Source: Metaclostridioides mangenotii (GTDB taxonomy: Bacteria > Bacillota > Clostridia > Peptostreptococcales > Peptostreptococcaceae). Taken from it: a stretch of 64,000 bases of DNA. Numbering within the stretch: the first letter of the stretch is position 1; every line of letters starts with the position of its first letter. The notes under the pieces were generated by a model, which was not told where the DNA came from, did no database searches, and saw only the letters and a program-made list of their open reading frames with translations. A program made the position numbers and the translations under genes. Positions 7,986-17,609 of the stretch are shown piece by piece. The stretch spans positions 124,001-188,000 of the forward strand of contig NZ_JAGGJX010000001.1 in the NCBI RefSeq assembly GCF_017873185.1, in the 5' to 3' direction.

Positions 7986-8360
7986 ATGATCATAATAACA
8001 AACAACTCAAAAGTAAAAGAAGAAACTAGTGATGACTTAAATATTCTATATAAAGAAGTTGGTTATATAGAGATACTGAAAATCTGTAGAGATTTAATTC
8101 ATGAGGGTTTTAATCTTCTTTCACATCCACTATATGGAAGTGTGAAGCCGAATGAAACACCATATAGAACCATAATTTTAAAAAAAGGCAATACGCTCGA
8201 TGTAAACTCATTAAGTTTGATCGAAGAATCAATAAACACTGCGACAAAATTCCAAAATGACAAAATAACTCCAAATTGGACTGAATCAGTAAAAGATGAT
8301 TTTAGAGTGATAGACTTTGATATATTTTACAATACAGTTCAAAGAATCAATTATGTATAG
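7986..8360 (+). CDS. grdX: GrdX protein, first gene of the glycine reductase operon
   Basis: A 124-aa protein at the standard grdX position, between the glycine riboswitch and trxB. Family members are always found with glycine reductase genes; the function is not established. The start is ATG 7986 after GAAAGAGAGAG. The N-terminus MIIITNNSKVKE resembles a short beta strand followed by a loop, with no membrane segment and no metal-type cysteine cluster (one Cys). A 277-base gap with direct repeats separates it from trxB. Assignment rests on position and overall resemblance. Confidence 0.82.
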   Translation: MIIITNNSKVKEETSDDLNILYKEVGYIEILKICRDLIHEGFNLLSHPLYGSVKPNETPYRTIILKKGNTLDVNSLSLIEESINTATKFQNDKITPNWTESVKDDFRVIDFDIFYNTVQRINYV

Positions 8361-8502
8361 CATTAGATAGTAATTAGAAAAACAAGAAATATTTAAAAGA
8401 ATAGTTAAAATGCCTAATTAAACTTTAATAAGTTGGAATTTTCTGAGAAAAGAAAGTTTTAAATTAAAAAATGAGAGAATAAGGTCTTATTTCTTATACC
8501 CA

Positions 8503-8582
8503 AAAATGTTAAAAAATAGACAAAATATTTAACAATAGATTTTTGTTAAAAATTAATCGAAAATGTTAAAAAATAGTCAAAA
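8503..8582 (+). repeat. Direct repeat pair upstream of trxB
   Basis: A 23-base sequence beginning AAAATGTTAAAAAATAG occurs at 8503-8525 and again at 8560-8582 with a single mismatch, start-to-start 57 bases. They lie in the grdX-trxB gap (8361-8637), which otherwise shows only AT-rich DNA. They could be regulator sites or a small duplication. Confidence 0.6.
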
Positions 8583-8637
8583 ACTAATTTAGTTAATTAA
8601 AATCAATTAATATAAAACAAAATGGGAGGAATATAAT

Positions 8638-9585
8638 ATGGAAAACGTTTATGACTTAGTAATAATAGGCGCAGGTCCAGCGGGATTGTCAGCAGGATTA
8701 TATGGATCTAGAGCAAAACTTAATACTTTGATCATCGAAAAAGATAAAACTGGTGGGCAAATAGTTATTACCCATGAAGTTGCAAACTATCCTGGATCTG
8801 TAAGGGAAGCAACAGGGCCATCACTAGTTGCAAGAATGGTTGAACAGTGTGATGAATTTGGAGCAAAGAGAGTAAAGGATACTATAGAATCAGTTGAACT
8901 CGACGGAGAAATAAAAGTTTTAAAAGGTCAAAAAGATGAATATAAAGCAAAAGCTGTAATCATTGCAACTGGAGCATCTCCAAGAAAAATGGGTTGCCCT
9001 GGCGAGAAAGAACTTACTGGAAAAGGTGTTTCTTACTGCGCTACATGCGACGCTGACTTCTTTGAAGACTTTGAAGTGTTTGTTGTAGGTGGAGGAGACA
9101 GTGCTCTTGAAGAAGCAATGTATCTAACAAAATTTGCAAGAAAAGTAACTGTGGTCCATAGAAGACAAGGATTCAGATGTGCTAAGAGTGTATTAGAAAA
9201 AGCCCAAGCAAATCCAAAGATTGAGTTTTTACTAGATACAGTAGTTGAAGAAGTTAAAGGCGACGGATTACTAGAATCTATAGTATTTAAAAACAAAATC
9301 ACTGGAGAAACTCACGAGTACTTTGCAGACGAAGAAGATGGAACAATGGGATTATTTGTTTTCGTAGGCCTAATTTCTCAGACAGATGTATTTAAAGGCA
9401 AAGTGAACATGAATGAGCAAGGTTATATAATAACTGACCAAGACATGAAGACTGATATAGAAGGTGTATTTGCAGCTGGAGATGTTAGAGAAAAATCACT
9501 AAGACAGGTTGTTACAGCAACTGGAGATGGATCAATAGCTGCAGTAGTTGCAGAGAAATATATAGATGAAAAATTCCCAGAATAG
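8638..9585 (+). CDS. trxB: Thioredoxin reductase of the grd operon
   Basis: A 315-aa FAD/NADPH oxidoreductase. Visible: the FAD-binding GAGPAGLSAGLYGSRA near the N-terminus, redox-active Cys pair in SYCATCDADFF (about residues 134-137), NADPH-binding VVGGGDSALEEA, and the C-terminal FAD segment GVFAAGDVREKSLRQ. It reduces TrxA, which in turn re-reduces the selenoprotein A/component C side of glycine reductase. ATG after GGGAGGAA. It is followed after 67 bases by trxA, the conserved operon order in Stickland fermenters. Confidence 0.95.
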   Translation: MENVYDLVIIGAGPAGLSAGLYGSRAKLNTLIIEKDKTGGQIVITHEVANYPGSVREATGPSLVARMVEQCDEFGAKRVKDTIESVELDGEIKVLKGQKDEYKAKAVIIATGASPRKMGCPGEKELTGKGVSYCATCDADFFEDFEVFVVGGGDSALEEAMYLTKFARKVTVVHRRQGFRCAKSVLEKAQANPKIEFLLDTVVEEVKGDGLLESIVFKNKITGETHEYFADEEDGTMGLFVFVGLISQTDVFKGKVNMNEQGYIITDQDMKTDIEGVFAAGDVREKSLRQVVTATGDGSIAAVVAEKYIDEKFPE

Positions 9586-9652
9586 TATCAGACAAACTGA
9601 ACATTGTTTTGGGCTTAAAATAAAAAATTAAAAAAAATAAGGGGGAAATAAT

Positions 9653-9970
9653 ATGTTATCACTAGATAAAGAAACTTTTGAAACTGAAGTATTAAATTCT
9701 GAAGAGGTAGTATTTGTAGATTTCTGGAGCGAAGGTTGTGAACCATGTAAAGCATTACTTCCAGATATTGAAAAGCTGTCTGAAACTTATGGAGATAAAA
9801 TAAAATTCTGCAAGATGGATACTACAAAAGCAAGAAGATTAGCTATAAAACAAAAGGTATTAGGGCTTCCTACTCTAGCTATATACAAAGGCGGAGAAAA
9901 AGTAGACGAGGTTACTAAAGACGATGCAACAGTACCTAATATAGAAGAAATGATCAAAAAATACGTATAG
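9653..9970 (+). CDS. trxA: Thioredoxin of the grd operon
   Basis: A 105-aa thioredoxin fold with active site [10 protein letters not shown] in place of the usual WCGPC; this Cys-Glu-Pro-Cys form is typical of thioredoxins encoded with glycine reductase. The cis-proline region reads [12 protein letters not shown]. It carries electrons from TrxB to glycine/betaine reductase. The ATG follows AAGGGGG. The next gene, grdE, starts about 105 bases downstream with no terminator between. Confidence 0.95.
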   Translation: MLSLDKETFETEVLNSEEVVFVDFWSEGCEPCKALLPDIEKLSETYGDKIKFCKMDTTKARRLAIKQKVLGLPTLAIYKGGEKVDEVTKDDATVPNIEEMIKKYV

Positions 9971-10075
9971 TAAATACAATATAAAGGATTTGCACTATAA
10001 ATTAAACAACTAACAAAGGTATAAATTTGACACAGGTCAGATGTATATATAAATCTAAATATTAGGAGGTGCAGT

Positions 10076-11362
10076 ATGCGTCTTGAATTAGGTAAGATCA
10101 ATATTAAAGATGTTCAATTTGGTGATGAGACAAAAGTAGTAGATGGTGTTTTATTCATCAACAAGGAAGAGATGCTACAAGAAATTGGTGGGGATGAGCA
10201 TATAAAATCAATTGATATCGAATTAGCCCGCCCAGGTGAAAGTGTAAGAATAACACCAGTAAAAGATGTAATTGAACCTAGAGTTAAGGTCGAAGGAAAT
10301 GGTGGAATTTTCCCGGGAATTATATCTAAAGTAGATACTGTTGGAGAAGGTAGAACTCATGCGCTTAAAGGTGTAGCTGTAGTAACTACTGGTAAAATAG
10401 TTGGATTCCAAGAGGGTATCGTAGATATGACTGGAGAAGGTGCAAAATACACTCCATTCTCTAAACTTAACAATGTTGTTGTTATAGCTGAGCCAGTTGA
10501 TGGTTTAAAACAACACAACCACGAGTACGCTGTTAGAATGATAGGATTTAAAGCGGCTACTTACTTAGGAAAAGTTGCTAAAGAGCTTACTCCAGATGAA
10601 GTATCTACTTATGAAACTAAACCACTGCTTGAGCAAATAAGTGAATACCCAGATCTTCCAAAAGTAGGATATGTTTATATGCTTCAAACTCAAGGATTAC
10701 TTCACGACACTTATGTTTACGGAGTAGATGCAAAACAAATAGTTCCAACAATTTTGTATCCAACTGAAATAATGGATGGTGCTGTTGTAAGTGGTAACTG
10801 TGTTTCTGCTTGTGACAAGAACCCAAGTTATGTTCACTTAAACAATGGAGTTGTAGAAGAACTTTATGCTAAACATGGTAAAGAAATAAACTTTATGGGT
10901 GTAATAATCACTAATGAAAATGTTTACCTAGCTGATAAAGAAAGATCTTCAAACTGGACTTCTAAGTTATGTAAATACCTAGGTTTAGATGCTGTTATAG
11001 TATCTCAAGAAGGTTTCGGAAACCCTGATACTGACCTTATCATGAACTGTAAAAAAATAGAAAATCAAGGTGTTAAAACTGTAATCGTTACAGATGAATA
11101 CGCTGGTAGAGATGGTGCTTCTCAATCACTTGCAGATGCAGATGCAAAAGCAGATGCTGTTGTAACTGGTGGGAATGCCAACCAAGTTGTAGTTTTACCT
11201 AAACTTGATAAAGTTATAGGTCACTTAGATGTAGTAGAAGTAATAGCTGGTGGAGCTGACGGAAGTTTAAAAGATGATGGAACTATCGAAGTTGAAATAC
11301 AAGCTATAACTGGAGCTACAAACGAAACTGGATTTGGACATTTAACGTCAAAAGGATTCTAG
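10076..11362 (+). CDS. grdE: Glycine reductase component B, proprotein GrdE
   Basis: A 428-aa proprotein of the substrate-binding component B of glycine reductase. Family members are cleaved at a cysteine to give two subunits, one carrying a pyruvoyl group that forms a Schiff base with glycine. The candidate site is Asn-Cys in AVVSGNCVSACDKN at about residue 250. ATG follows AGGAGG. It works with GrdB to pass a Sec-bound carboxymethyl group to GrdA. It sits in the usual order trxA-grdE-grdA-grdB. A 112-base gap before grdA is A-rich with no terminator. Confidence 0.95.
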   Translation: MRLELGKINIKDVQFGDETKVVDGVLFINKEEMLQEIGGDEHIKSIDIELARPGESVRITPVKDVIEPRVKVEGNGGIFPGIISKVDTVGEGRTHALKGVAVVTTGKIVGFQEGIVDMTGEGAKYTPFSKLNNVVVIAEPVDGLKQHNHEYAVRMIGFKAATYLGKVAKELTPDEVSTYETKPLLEQISEYPDLPKVGYVYMLQTQGLLHDTYVYGVDAKQIVPTILYPTEIMDGAVVSGNCVSACDKNPSYVHLNNGVVEELYAKHGKEINFMGVIITNENVYLADKERSSNWTSKLCKYLGLDAVIVSQEGFGNPDTDLIMNCKKIENQGVKTVIVTDEYAGRDGASQSLADADAKADAVVTGGNANQVVVLPKLDKVIGHLDVVEVIAGGADGSLKDDGTIEVEIQAITGATNETGFGHLTSKGF

Positions 11363-11474
11363 ACAATAGATAAAATATAAATTAATAATAAAAATATAAG
11401 TAAAATAAAAGAAAATATAAATAAATTAAGAACTGTAAGTGAAATGAGAAAAAATATAAATTAGGAGGAATATT

Positions 11475-11954
11475 ATGAGCTTATTGACTAATAAGAAGGT
11501 CCTTATAATAGGTGATCGTGACGGAATACCTGGACCTGCGATTGATGAGTGTGTAAAAACAGTAGAAGGGGCAGAGATAATATTTTCATCGACTGAATGT
11601 TTTGTCTGAACGGCTGCTGGGGCTATGGACTTAGAAAACCAAAAAAGAGTTAAAGACGCTTCTGATAAATTCGGAGCTGAGAACTTAGTGGTTTTACTAG
11701 GTGCTGCTGAAGCCGAAGCTGCAGGTCTTGCAGCTGAAACAGTAACTGCTGGGGATCCAACATTCGCTGGACCACTTGCTGGAGTTGATTTAGGACTTAG
11801 CGTTTACCATGTTGTTGAGCCAGAAATGAAAGAGTTATTTGATGAAGAAGTTTATGAAGATCAAGTAGGAATGATGGAGATGGTTTTAGAAGTTGATGAG
11901 ATTGCGGGTGAAATGAAAGAAATAAGAGATGAATTCTGCAAATTCAACAACTAA
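11475..11954 (+). CDS. grdA: Glycine/betaine reductase selenoprotein A, GrdA (TGA 11607-11609 = Sec)
   Basis: The 159-aa selenoprotein A shared by glycine and betaine reductase. ATG 11475 follows TTAGGAGG; TGA at 11607-11609 gives Sec at about residue 45 in the redox motif CFVU, and the frame continues to 11954. Without recoding, the Ala-rich second half would be lost. The Sec carries a carboxymethyl selenoether from component B to component C, where acetyl phosphate forms. No other grdA copy is seen in the window, so it also has to serve GrdI/GrdH. The usual redox pair is present (Cys 42, Sec 45). Confidence 0.97.
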
Positions 11955-11980
11955 AATAAAATCTAAAGGGGTGAAATCGT

Positions 11981-13291
11981 ATGGAAAAGCTTAGAGTAGT
12001 TCATTATGTAAATCAGTTCTTTGCTGGTATTGGTGGAGAAGAAAAGGCTGATACAAAGCCTCACATAGCTGAGACTTTACCGCCAATAAGTATGCAACTT
12101 AATAAAAACTTAGGCGATGAATTTGAAATAGTTGGAACGGTTGTATGCGGAGACAGTTATTTTAATGAAAACATAGACGAAGCAGGCGAAGAAGTTCTAG
12201 GAATGATAAAAGGATTCAAGCCAGATCTTTTCATAGCAGGTCCTGCTTTTAACGCTGGTAGATACGGAGTTGCGGCTGGAACAATAACTAAAGTTGTTCA
12301 AGAAGCATTAAATATACCATGTGTTACAGGAATGTATATAGAAAACCCAGGTGCAGATATGTTTAAGAAGGATGTATATATAGTAGAAACTTCTGACTCT
12401 GCAGCAGGAATGAGGAAAGCGCTTCCTAAGTTAGCTAAATTTGCTATTAAGTATTCTAAAGGAGAAGAAATCGGATCTCCTAAAGAAGAAGGATATATGC
12501 CAAGAGGAATAAGAGTTAACTTCTTCCATGAAGATAGAGGATCTAAGAGAGCGGTTGATATGCTTATCAAAAAAATCAAGGGAGAGGCATTTGAAACTGA
12601 ATATCCAATGCCAGATTTCGATAGAGTTGATCCAAATCCTGCAGTTATAGATATTACAAAAGCGACAATAGCTTTAGTAACATCTGGTGGTATAGTTCCA
12701 AAAGGAAACCCTGATAGAATAGAGTCTTCATCAGCTTCTAAGTATGGTTCTTACTCAATCGCTGGAGTAGAAAACCTTACAGAAGAAACTTACGAAACAG
12801 CACACGGTGGTTTTGACCCTGTTTACTGTAATATAGACTCAGATAGAGTTTTACCAGTTGATGTTCTAAGAGACTTAGAAAAAGAGGGAGCTATAGGTAA
12901 ACTATATGAAACTTTCTTCTCAACGGTTGGTAATGGTACAGCAGTTGCAAGTGCGAAAAAATACGCATCTGAAATAGGTGCAAAATTAAAAGCTGATGGT
13001 GTAGATGCAGTAATCTTAACTTCTACGTGAGGCACTTGTACTCGTTGCGGTGCAACGATGGTCAAAGAAATAGAGAGAGCGGGTATACCTGTTGTACACA
13101 TGTGTACAGTAGTTCCAATCTCACTTACAGTTGGAGCAAACAGAATAGTTCCAACTATTGCAATACCTCATCCACTAGGAAATCCAGCTTTAGAGCCAGA
13201 TGAAGAAAAGGCTTTAAGAAGAGGATTAGTAGAAAAAGCATTAAAAGCATTGACTACAGAAGTTGATGGTCAAACAGTATTTGAAGACTAG
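11981..13291 (+). CDS. grdB: Glycine reductase component B selenoprotein GrdB (TGA 13028-13030 = Sec)
   Basis: The Sec-containing large subunit of glycine-specific component B, 436 aa with Sec at about residue 350 in TST-U-GTCTRCGATM, the UxxCxxC motif typical of GrdB/GrdF/GrdH. The frame is open on both sides of TGA 13028-13030. The start is ATG 11981 after AAGGGG. The Sec attacks the substrate bound through the GrdE pyruvoyl group and releases ammonia. A perfect hairpin CGTTGC-GGT-GCAACG (13042-13056) lies within SECIS distance and is repeated in grdH. Confidence 0.97.
13028..13059 (+). promoter_or_regulatory. SECIS element in grdB
   Basis: The TGA is followed at 13042-13056 by a perfect stem CGTTGC/GCAACG with loop GGT. 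The same 15 bases, with GGC in the loop, occur after the TGA of grdH. Confidence 0.75.
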
Positions 13292-13353
13292 AAATACACG
13301 CTGTAAATTATAATGTCACATCATATAAATACTTAACTATATACTATCCAATC

Positions 13354-13390
13354 TGTGGATTTCACGGGTGTTCTATCCGTGGAATCCACA
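13354..13390 (+). repeat. Intercistronic hairpin between grdB and grdC
   Basis: A 14-bp stem, TGTGGATTTCACGG with CCGTGGAATCCACA (one G-U pair), loop GTGTTCTAT, no T run. It divides the component A/B genes from the component C genes and could stabilise or cut the transcript. Confidence 0.7.
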
Positions 13391-13428
13391 ACAATATGAG
13401 AACAAAAAATCTTTGGGGGTGCGAATAA

Positions 13429-14964
13429 ATGACTTTTCCAGTATTAAAAGGTGCAGGCTACATACTTGTCCATACTCCGGATATGATAGTTCAAAACGGA
13501 ACTACATGCTCTGTTGAAAGACAGACACATCCAGATTCAGAATTTTTAAAAGAAGTAGGCAAACACATCAGATCTTACGATGAAGTAGTAAATTACATGC
13601 CAAATCAAGTTTATATAGGAAACAACAGACCAGAAGATTTAAAAGATTTAGAAATGCCTTGGTGTAACCAAAAAATCGAGGGAAAAAGAAATGGTAAGTT
13701 TGGGGAAATAATGCCTCAAGATGAATTTTTAGCATTTATGCAAATATGTGATGCTTTTGATCTTGTTAAGTTATCAGAAAGCTTTGTAAATGAAGTAAAA
13801 CCTAAAATTGAAAATAACTACCCAGAAATTGCTCCATTCTTTGGAAAAATAAAGGGAGACGATATAGAAGACGGAAAAGCTCTTATAGAAGAACATATAG
13901 CTGAGGGGTTGTACCACAACGGTGAACTTGTAGGATATATAAAAAGAGCTCATGATGTAGATATAAACCTAAACGCTCACACTATGTTTGAAAACTTAGT
14001 TGTTAAAGCATCAGGTGTTTTATCTGCTATTCATGCAATTAGACACTGTGAAATAGACGCTAATGATATAGATTATGTTATAGAGTGTTCAGAAGAAGCT
14101 TGTGGAGATATGAATCAAAGAGGTGGAGGAAACTTTGCAAAATCAATAGCTGAAATAGCAGGTTTCCAAAATGCCACTGGTTCTGATACAAGAGGTTTCT
14201 GTGCAGCTCCGACACATGCTCTTATTCAAGCAGCAGCGCTTGTTAAATCTGGAGTTCATAAGAATGTTATGATAGTTGCTGGTGGTGCTAGTGCTAAACT
14301 TGGAATGAACTCAAAAGACCATATCAAAAAAGATCTTCCAGTTCTAGAAGATGTAGTTGGTGGATTTGCGGTACTTGTATCTGAAAATGATGGAATTAAT
14401 CCAATTATAAGAACTGACTTAACAGGAAAACATACTGTTGGAACAGGATCATCTCCTCAAGCAGTTATGACTTCTCTTATTACTTCAGGACTTGATAGAG
14501 CGGATCTAAAGATTCCTGATGTAGATGTATACTCAGTTGAAATGCAAAACCCTGATATAACAAAACCTGCAGGAGCTGGAGATGTTCCAGAGGCAAACTA
14601 CAAGATGATAGGTGCACTTGCAGTTAAACGTGGAGATATGGAGAAAAAAGATCTAAAAGATTTCGTATCTAAGTGCGGGTTACCTGGATGGGCTCCAACT
14701 CAAGGACATATACCATCAGGAGTTCCATATGCTGGCTTTGCAATAGATGATATGACTACTGGCGATAAAAATAGAGCTATGATAGTTGGTAAAGGAAGCT
14801 TGTTCTTAGGAAGAATGACTAATTTATTTGATGGAGTTTCTGTAATTATAGAAAGAAATACAGGAGTTACAGAAGACGCTACAAGTGGTGTATCTAAGGA
14901 TGAAATTAAGAAGATAATTGCTGAATCCATGAAAAAATTAGCATTAGATATGATGGAAGAATAG
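13429..14964 (+). CDS. grdC: Glycine reductase component C subunit beta, GrdC
   Basis: A 511-aa subunit of component C, which converts the Sec-carboxymethyl group of GrdA into acetyl phosphate. It is distantly related to thiolase/FabH-fold enzymes. A FabH-like nucleophile region reads RGFCAAPTHAL (Cys near residue 261), and Gly-rich segments such as VAGGASAKLGMN follow. The ATG follows GGGGGTG. It is preceded by the grdB-grdC hairpin and followed after 10 bases by grdD, so the two subunits are translated together. Known members form the complex with GrdD. Confidence 0.95.
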   Translation: MTFPVLKGAGYILVHTPDMIVQNGTTCSVERQTHPDSEFLKEVGKHIRSYDEVVNYMPNQVYIGNNRPEDLKDLEMPWCNQKIEGKRNGKFGEIMPQDEFLAFMQICDAFDLVKLSESFVNEVKPKIENNYPEIAPFFGKIKGDDIEDGKALIEEHIAEGLYHNGELVGYIKRAHDVDINLNAHTMFENLVVKASGVLSAIHAIRHCEIDANDIDYVIECSEEACGDMNQRGGGNFAKSIAEIAGFQNATGSDTRGFCAAPTHALIQAAALVKSGVHKNVMIVAGGASAKLGMNSKDHIKKDLPVLEDVVGGFAVLVSENDGINPIIRTDLTGKHTVGTGSSPQAVMTSLITSGLDRADLKIPDVDVYSVEMQNPDITKPAGAGDVPEANYKMIGALAVKRGDMEKKDLKDFVSKCGLPGWAPTQGHIPSGVPYAGFAIDDMTTGDKNRAMIVGKGSLFLGRMTNLFDGVSVIIERNTGVTEDATSGVSKDEIKKIIAESMKKLALDMMEE

Positions 14965-14974
14965 GGGTGATTAT

Positions 14975-16120
14975 ATGTCTAAAAAAGTAATTGCAGATGT
15001 ATTCTTAGAAGTAGCTAATGCAATAGAAAGTGGAGAATTTGGCGAAAAGGTTAAAATAGGTATAACAACTCTAGGTAGTGAGCACGGAGTTAAAAACATA
15101 GTTGATGGTGCTGAACTTGCTGCCTCTGGATTGTTTGATATAGTTTTAATTGGGCCAAAATACGATACTGACTTAGAAATAGTTGAAGTAAATGATGAAT
15201 CAGATATGCACTCTAAAATGGAGGAGCTCCTTGACTCAGGATATATAGATGCGTGTGTTACAATGCACTACAATTTCCCAATAGGAGTTTCTACAGTAGG
15301 AAGGGTAATTACTCCTGCTAAGGGTAAAGAAATGATACTTGCAACTACAACAGGTACTAGTGCTACTAATAGGATAGAAGCTATGATTAGAAATGCTATA
15401 TACGGTATTTCAACTGCAAAATCAATAGGAATTAAGAATCCTACAGTTGGTATCTTAAATGTTGATGGAGCAAGACAAGTTGAAAAAGGCCTTAAAGAAC
15501 TTAAAGATAATGGATATGATATAGAGTTTGCAGATTCTATAAGAGCCGATGGCGGATGTGTAATGAGAGGTAATGACTTACTTGTTGGAGCTCCAGACGT
15601 TATGGTAACGGATACATTATCAGGAAATATATTTATGAAGATATTTTCTTCATTTAACACTGGTGGAGATTTTGAGGCTCAAGGATATGGATATGGTCCG
15701 GGTGTTGGAGAAAATTATGATAGAAGAGTTTTAATTCTTTCTAGAGCATCTGGTTCTCCAGTTGTTGCCAATGCTTTAAATTACGCTTATGATGTAGTAA
15801 AAGGTTCAGTAAATAAAGTTGCTAAAGATGAATTTTCAAAAGCTAAAAAAGCTAAATTTGATGATGTTATCTCATCTCTGACTAAAAAAGAGTCTAAAGT
15901 TGATTCAGTGGAAGTAAAAATGCCTAACAAAGAAGTAGTAACATACCAAATAAATGGTATTGATATAATGGATCTAGAAGATGCTGTTTCTGAATTGTGG
16001 AAGAGTGGAATCTACGCTGAGAGTGGAATGGGATGTACTGGGCCAATAGTACTGGTAAATGAAAATAAGGGCGGTGTATCAATAGACACCCTTATCAAAG
16101 CTGGATACACTGCCAATTAA
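14975..16120 (+). CDS. grdD: Glycine reductase component C subunit alpha, GrdD
   Basis: The 381-aa partner of GrdC, related to PlsX/phosphotransacetylase-like folds. In GrdD proteins a C-terminal cysteine has been implicated in the acetyl-enzyme intermediate; the candidate here is in SGMGCTGPIVLVN (about residue 365). Another conserved cysteine is in RADGGCVMRGND. ATG after AGGGGTGA. Last gene of the operon: the terminator at 16187-16228 follows. Confidence 0.95.
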   Translation: MSKKVIADVFLEVANAIESGEFGEKVKIGITTLGSEHGVKNIVDGAELAASGLFDIVLIGPKYDTDLEIVEVNDESDMHSKMEELLDSGYIDACVTMHYNFPIGVSTVGRVITPAKGKEMILATTTGTSATNRIEAMIRNAIYGISTAKSIGIKNPTVGILNVDGARQVEKGLKELKDNGYDIEFADSIRADGGCVMRGNDLLVGAPDVMVTDTLSGNIFMKIFSSFNTGGDFEAQGYGYGPGVGENYDRRVLILSRASGSPVVANALNYAYDVVKGSVNKVAKDEFSKAKKAKFDDVISSLTKKESKVDSVEVKMPNKEVVTYQINGIDIMDLEDAVSELWKSGIYAESGMGCTGPIVLVNENKGGVSIDTLIKAGYTAN

Positions 16121-16186
16121 TATTGGTAAAAAAGCTTGCTAAAAAATTTATAATATAGAATTTAATGCTATAAAATTCATACTATT

Positions 16187-16228
16187 AGAGAAATGGACTC
16201 TTAATTAAGTTTAAGAGTCCGTTTCTTT
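16187..16228. terminator. Bidirectional terminator between grdD and the PucR-type regulator
   Basis: Arms AGAGAAATGGACTCTTAA and TTAAGAGTCCGTTTCTTT, with A and T tracts on both sides, serving the convergent genes. Confidence 0.8.
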
Positions 16229-16245
16229 ATGGTTTTATAGATAAA

Positions 16246-17403
16246 TTAAAAGCTTGAATTCATTTGCTTGTATATCTTGTGAAGTTTAACACCTAAAGAA
16301 ATCCTCTCATAAAATTCAATTGTTGAATCCTCAAGGCCTAAAAGAGACTTAACTTTAAGAACTCTGTATCTAACTGTGTTTTCGTGCTGATATATGTGCT
16401 GAGCGGTTTTTTTATAATCTCCGCAACATTCAACAAAGCTGATAAGCGTATGTAATAAATCTTTATTATGATTTTTATCGTATTGTATTATTGGAACAAT
16501 TGTATTGTTGTATATGGATTTTATAACGGTAGTGTCTTTGAATGATAGTAACAATGAGAATGACCCCAGATTACCGTAGAATACAATAGAATCACTTTTT
16601 ATAGTGCGAGATGTACAGCTTAAAACAGCCTGAGATATTGATTCTTGGATGTCTATTAAGTTTATTGAATTGTTGCTAATACCGACTATGTAGTCTTTAA
16701 TATTGGATTTTATTAGCTCTAAATAGTAATTTACATATGAGGTAATTTTACTATCAGTCATATTGTTGTAAGACAAAATTATTATTATACCATTTTTGTA
16801 CGGTATACAAAAATTTTGTTTTGATTCATTAACAGTGTTTCTAAAATGCTTGGAAAATTTAAAGTTAGGATCATTTGAGTAACAGTAGATGGTAGTTACA
16901 TATCCTAAAAAATGAGGATTTATTTCATTGATTATTTTATTTATTTCAAGAGTATCTTTTGTTTTTATTAAGTTTATCAACTGCATTTCATGAATAATAT
17001 TTCTCTGATCTTCAACCATTAAAAGGTATACGCTTTTCATAATATCTCCATAAGATACTGAGTAGTCTATCGTGAGAATAGGAAAGTTGATTTTATTGCA
17101 ATGTTCGGCCATTTCTTCGCTAAAGTATTCAAGGTATTCGCTAGTTATACAAAGACAACTGCACTTTCTAGAATTTAAAAAGTCAATTGCAAAAATCGCT
17201 TCATCATAGTCGTCTTTCCAAAAATAGAAGTTGGAAACGAAAAAATCCCCTTCTTTGAGTACTATCAGATCCCTCTCAATTTGTATGGGACAATCAAAAA
17301 CCGATACTCTGTTTACAATACGATTAAGGCCATCTTTACCAGCTAATACTTTTGTATTTCTGAACAAGTCAAGCTGCAATACATCTTTTACTGTAATTGA
17401 CAT
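16246..17403 (-). CDS. PucR/CdaR-type transcriptional regulator of betaine reductase
   Basis: A 385-aa regulator with an N-terminal PucR-like ligand domain (SITVKDVLQLDLFRNTKVLAG) and a C-terminal PucR-type helix-turn-helix, where GDYKKTAQHIYQHENTVRYR (about residues 329-348) is the characteristic segment. It is divergent from grdI with a 206-base shared control region, so it probably activates betaine reductase and transporter genes when substrate is present. Upstream of its ATG is GGAGGC. A regulator at this position is known in related Stickland fermenters (GrdR-like), but I cannot confirm orthology. Confidence 0.85.
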   Translation of the reverse strand: MSITVKDVLQLDLFRNTKVLAGKDGLNRIVNRVSVFDCPIQIERDLIVLKEGDFFVSNFYFWKDDYDEAIFAIDFLNSRKCSCLCITSEYLEYFSEEMAEHCNKINFPILTIDYSVSYGDIMKSVYLLMVEDQRNIIHEMQLINLIKTKDTLEINKIINEINPHFLGYVTTIYCYSNDPNFKFSKHFRNTVNESKQNFCIPYKNGIIIILSYNNMTDSKITSYVNYYLELIKSNIKDYIVGISNNSINLIDIQESISQAVLSCTSRTIKSDSIVFYGNLGSFSLLLSFKDTTVIKSIYNNTIVPIIQYDKNHNKDLLHTLISFVECCGDYKKTAQHIYQHENTVRYRVLKVKSLLGLEDSTIEFYERISLGVKLHKIYKQMNSSF

Positions 17404-17534
17404 AATTAAGCCTCCGAATATATTTAATTATAAACCAACCTATAATTATATTCTATCAAATAATAAAGTAGAATGATATATTTTTGTAAAAATTACCAAA
17501 AAAACAAGAATTAATTAAAAAAATAACAAAACAA

Positions 17535-17563
17535 TTGAAATGATTATGTAATAAAATTATATT
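17535..17563 (+). promoter_or_regulatory. Promoter for grdI-grdH
   Basis: TTGAAA at 17535, 17-base spacer, TATATT at 17558, in the region divergent from the PucR-type regulator; 47 bases before the grdI start. Confidence 0.5.
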
Positions 17564-17609
17564 AAGGGGTAGAACTATAGCAATTATCTATGATAGAGGA
17601 GGATTAAAT

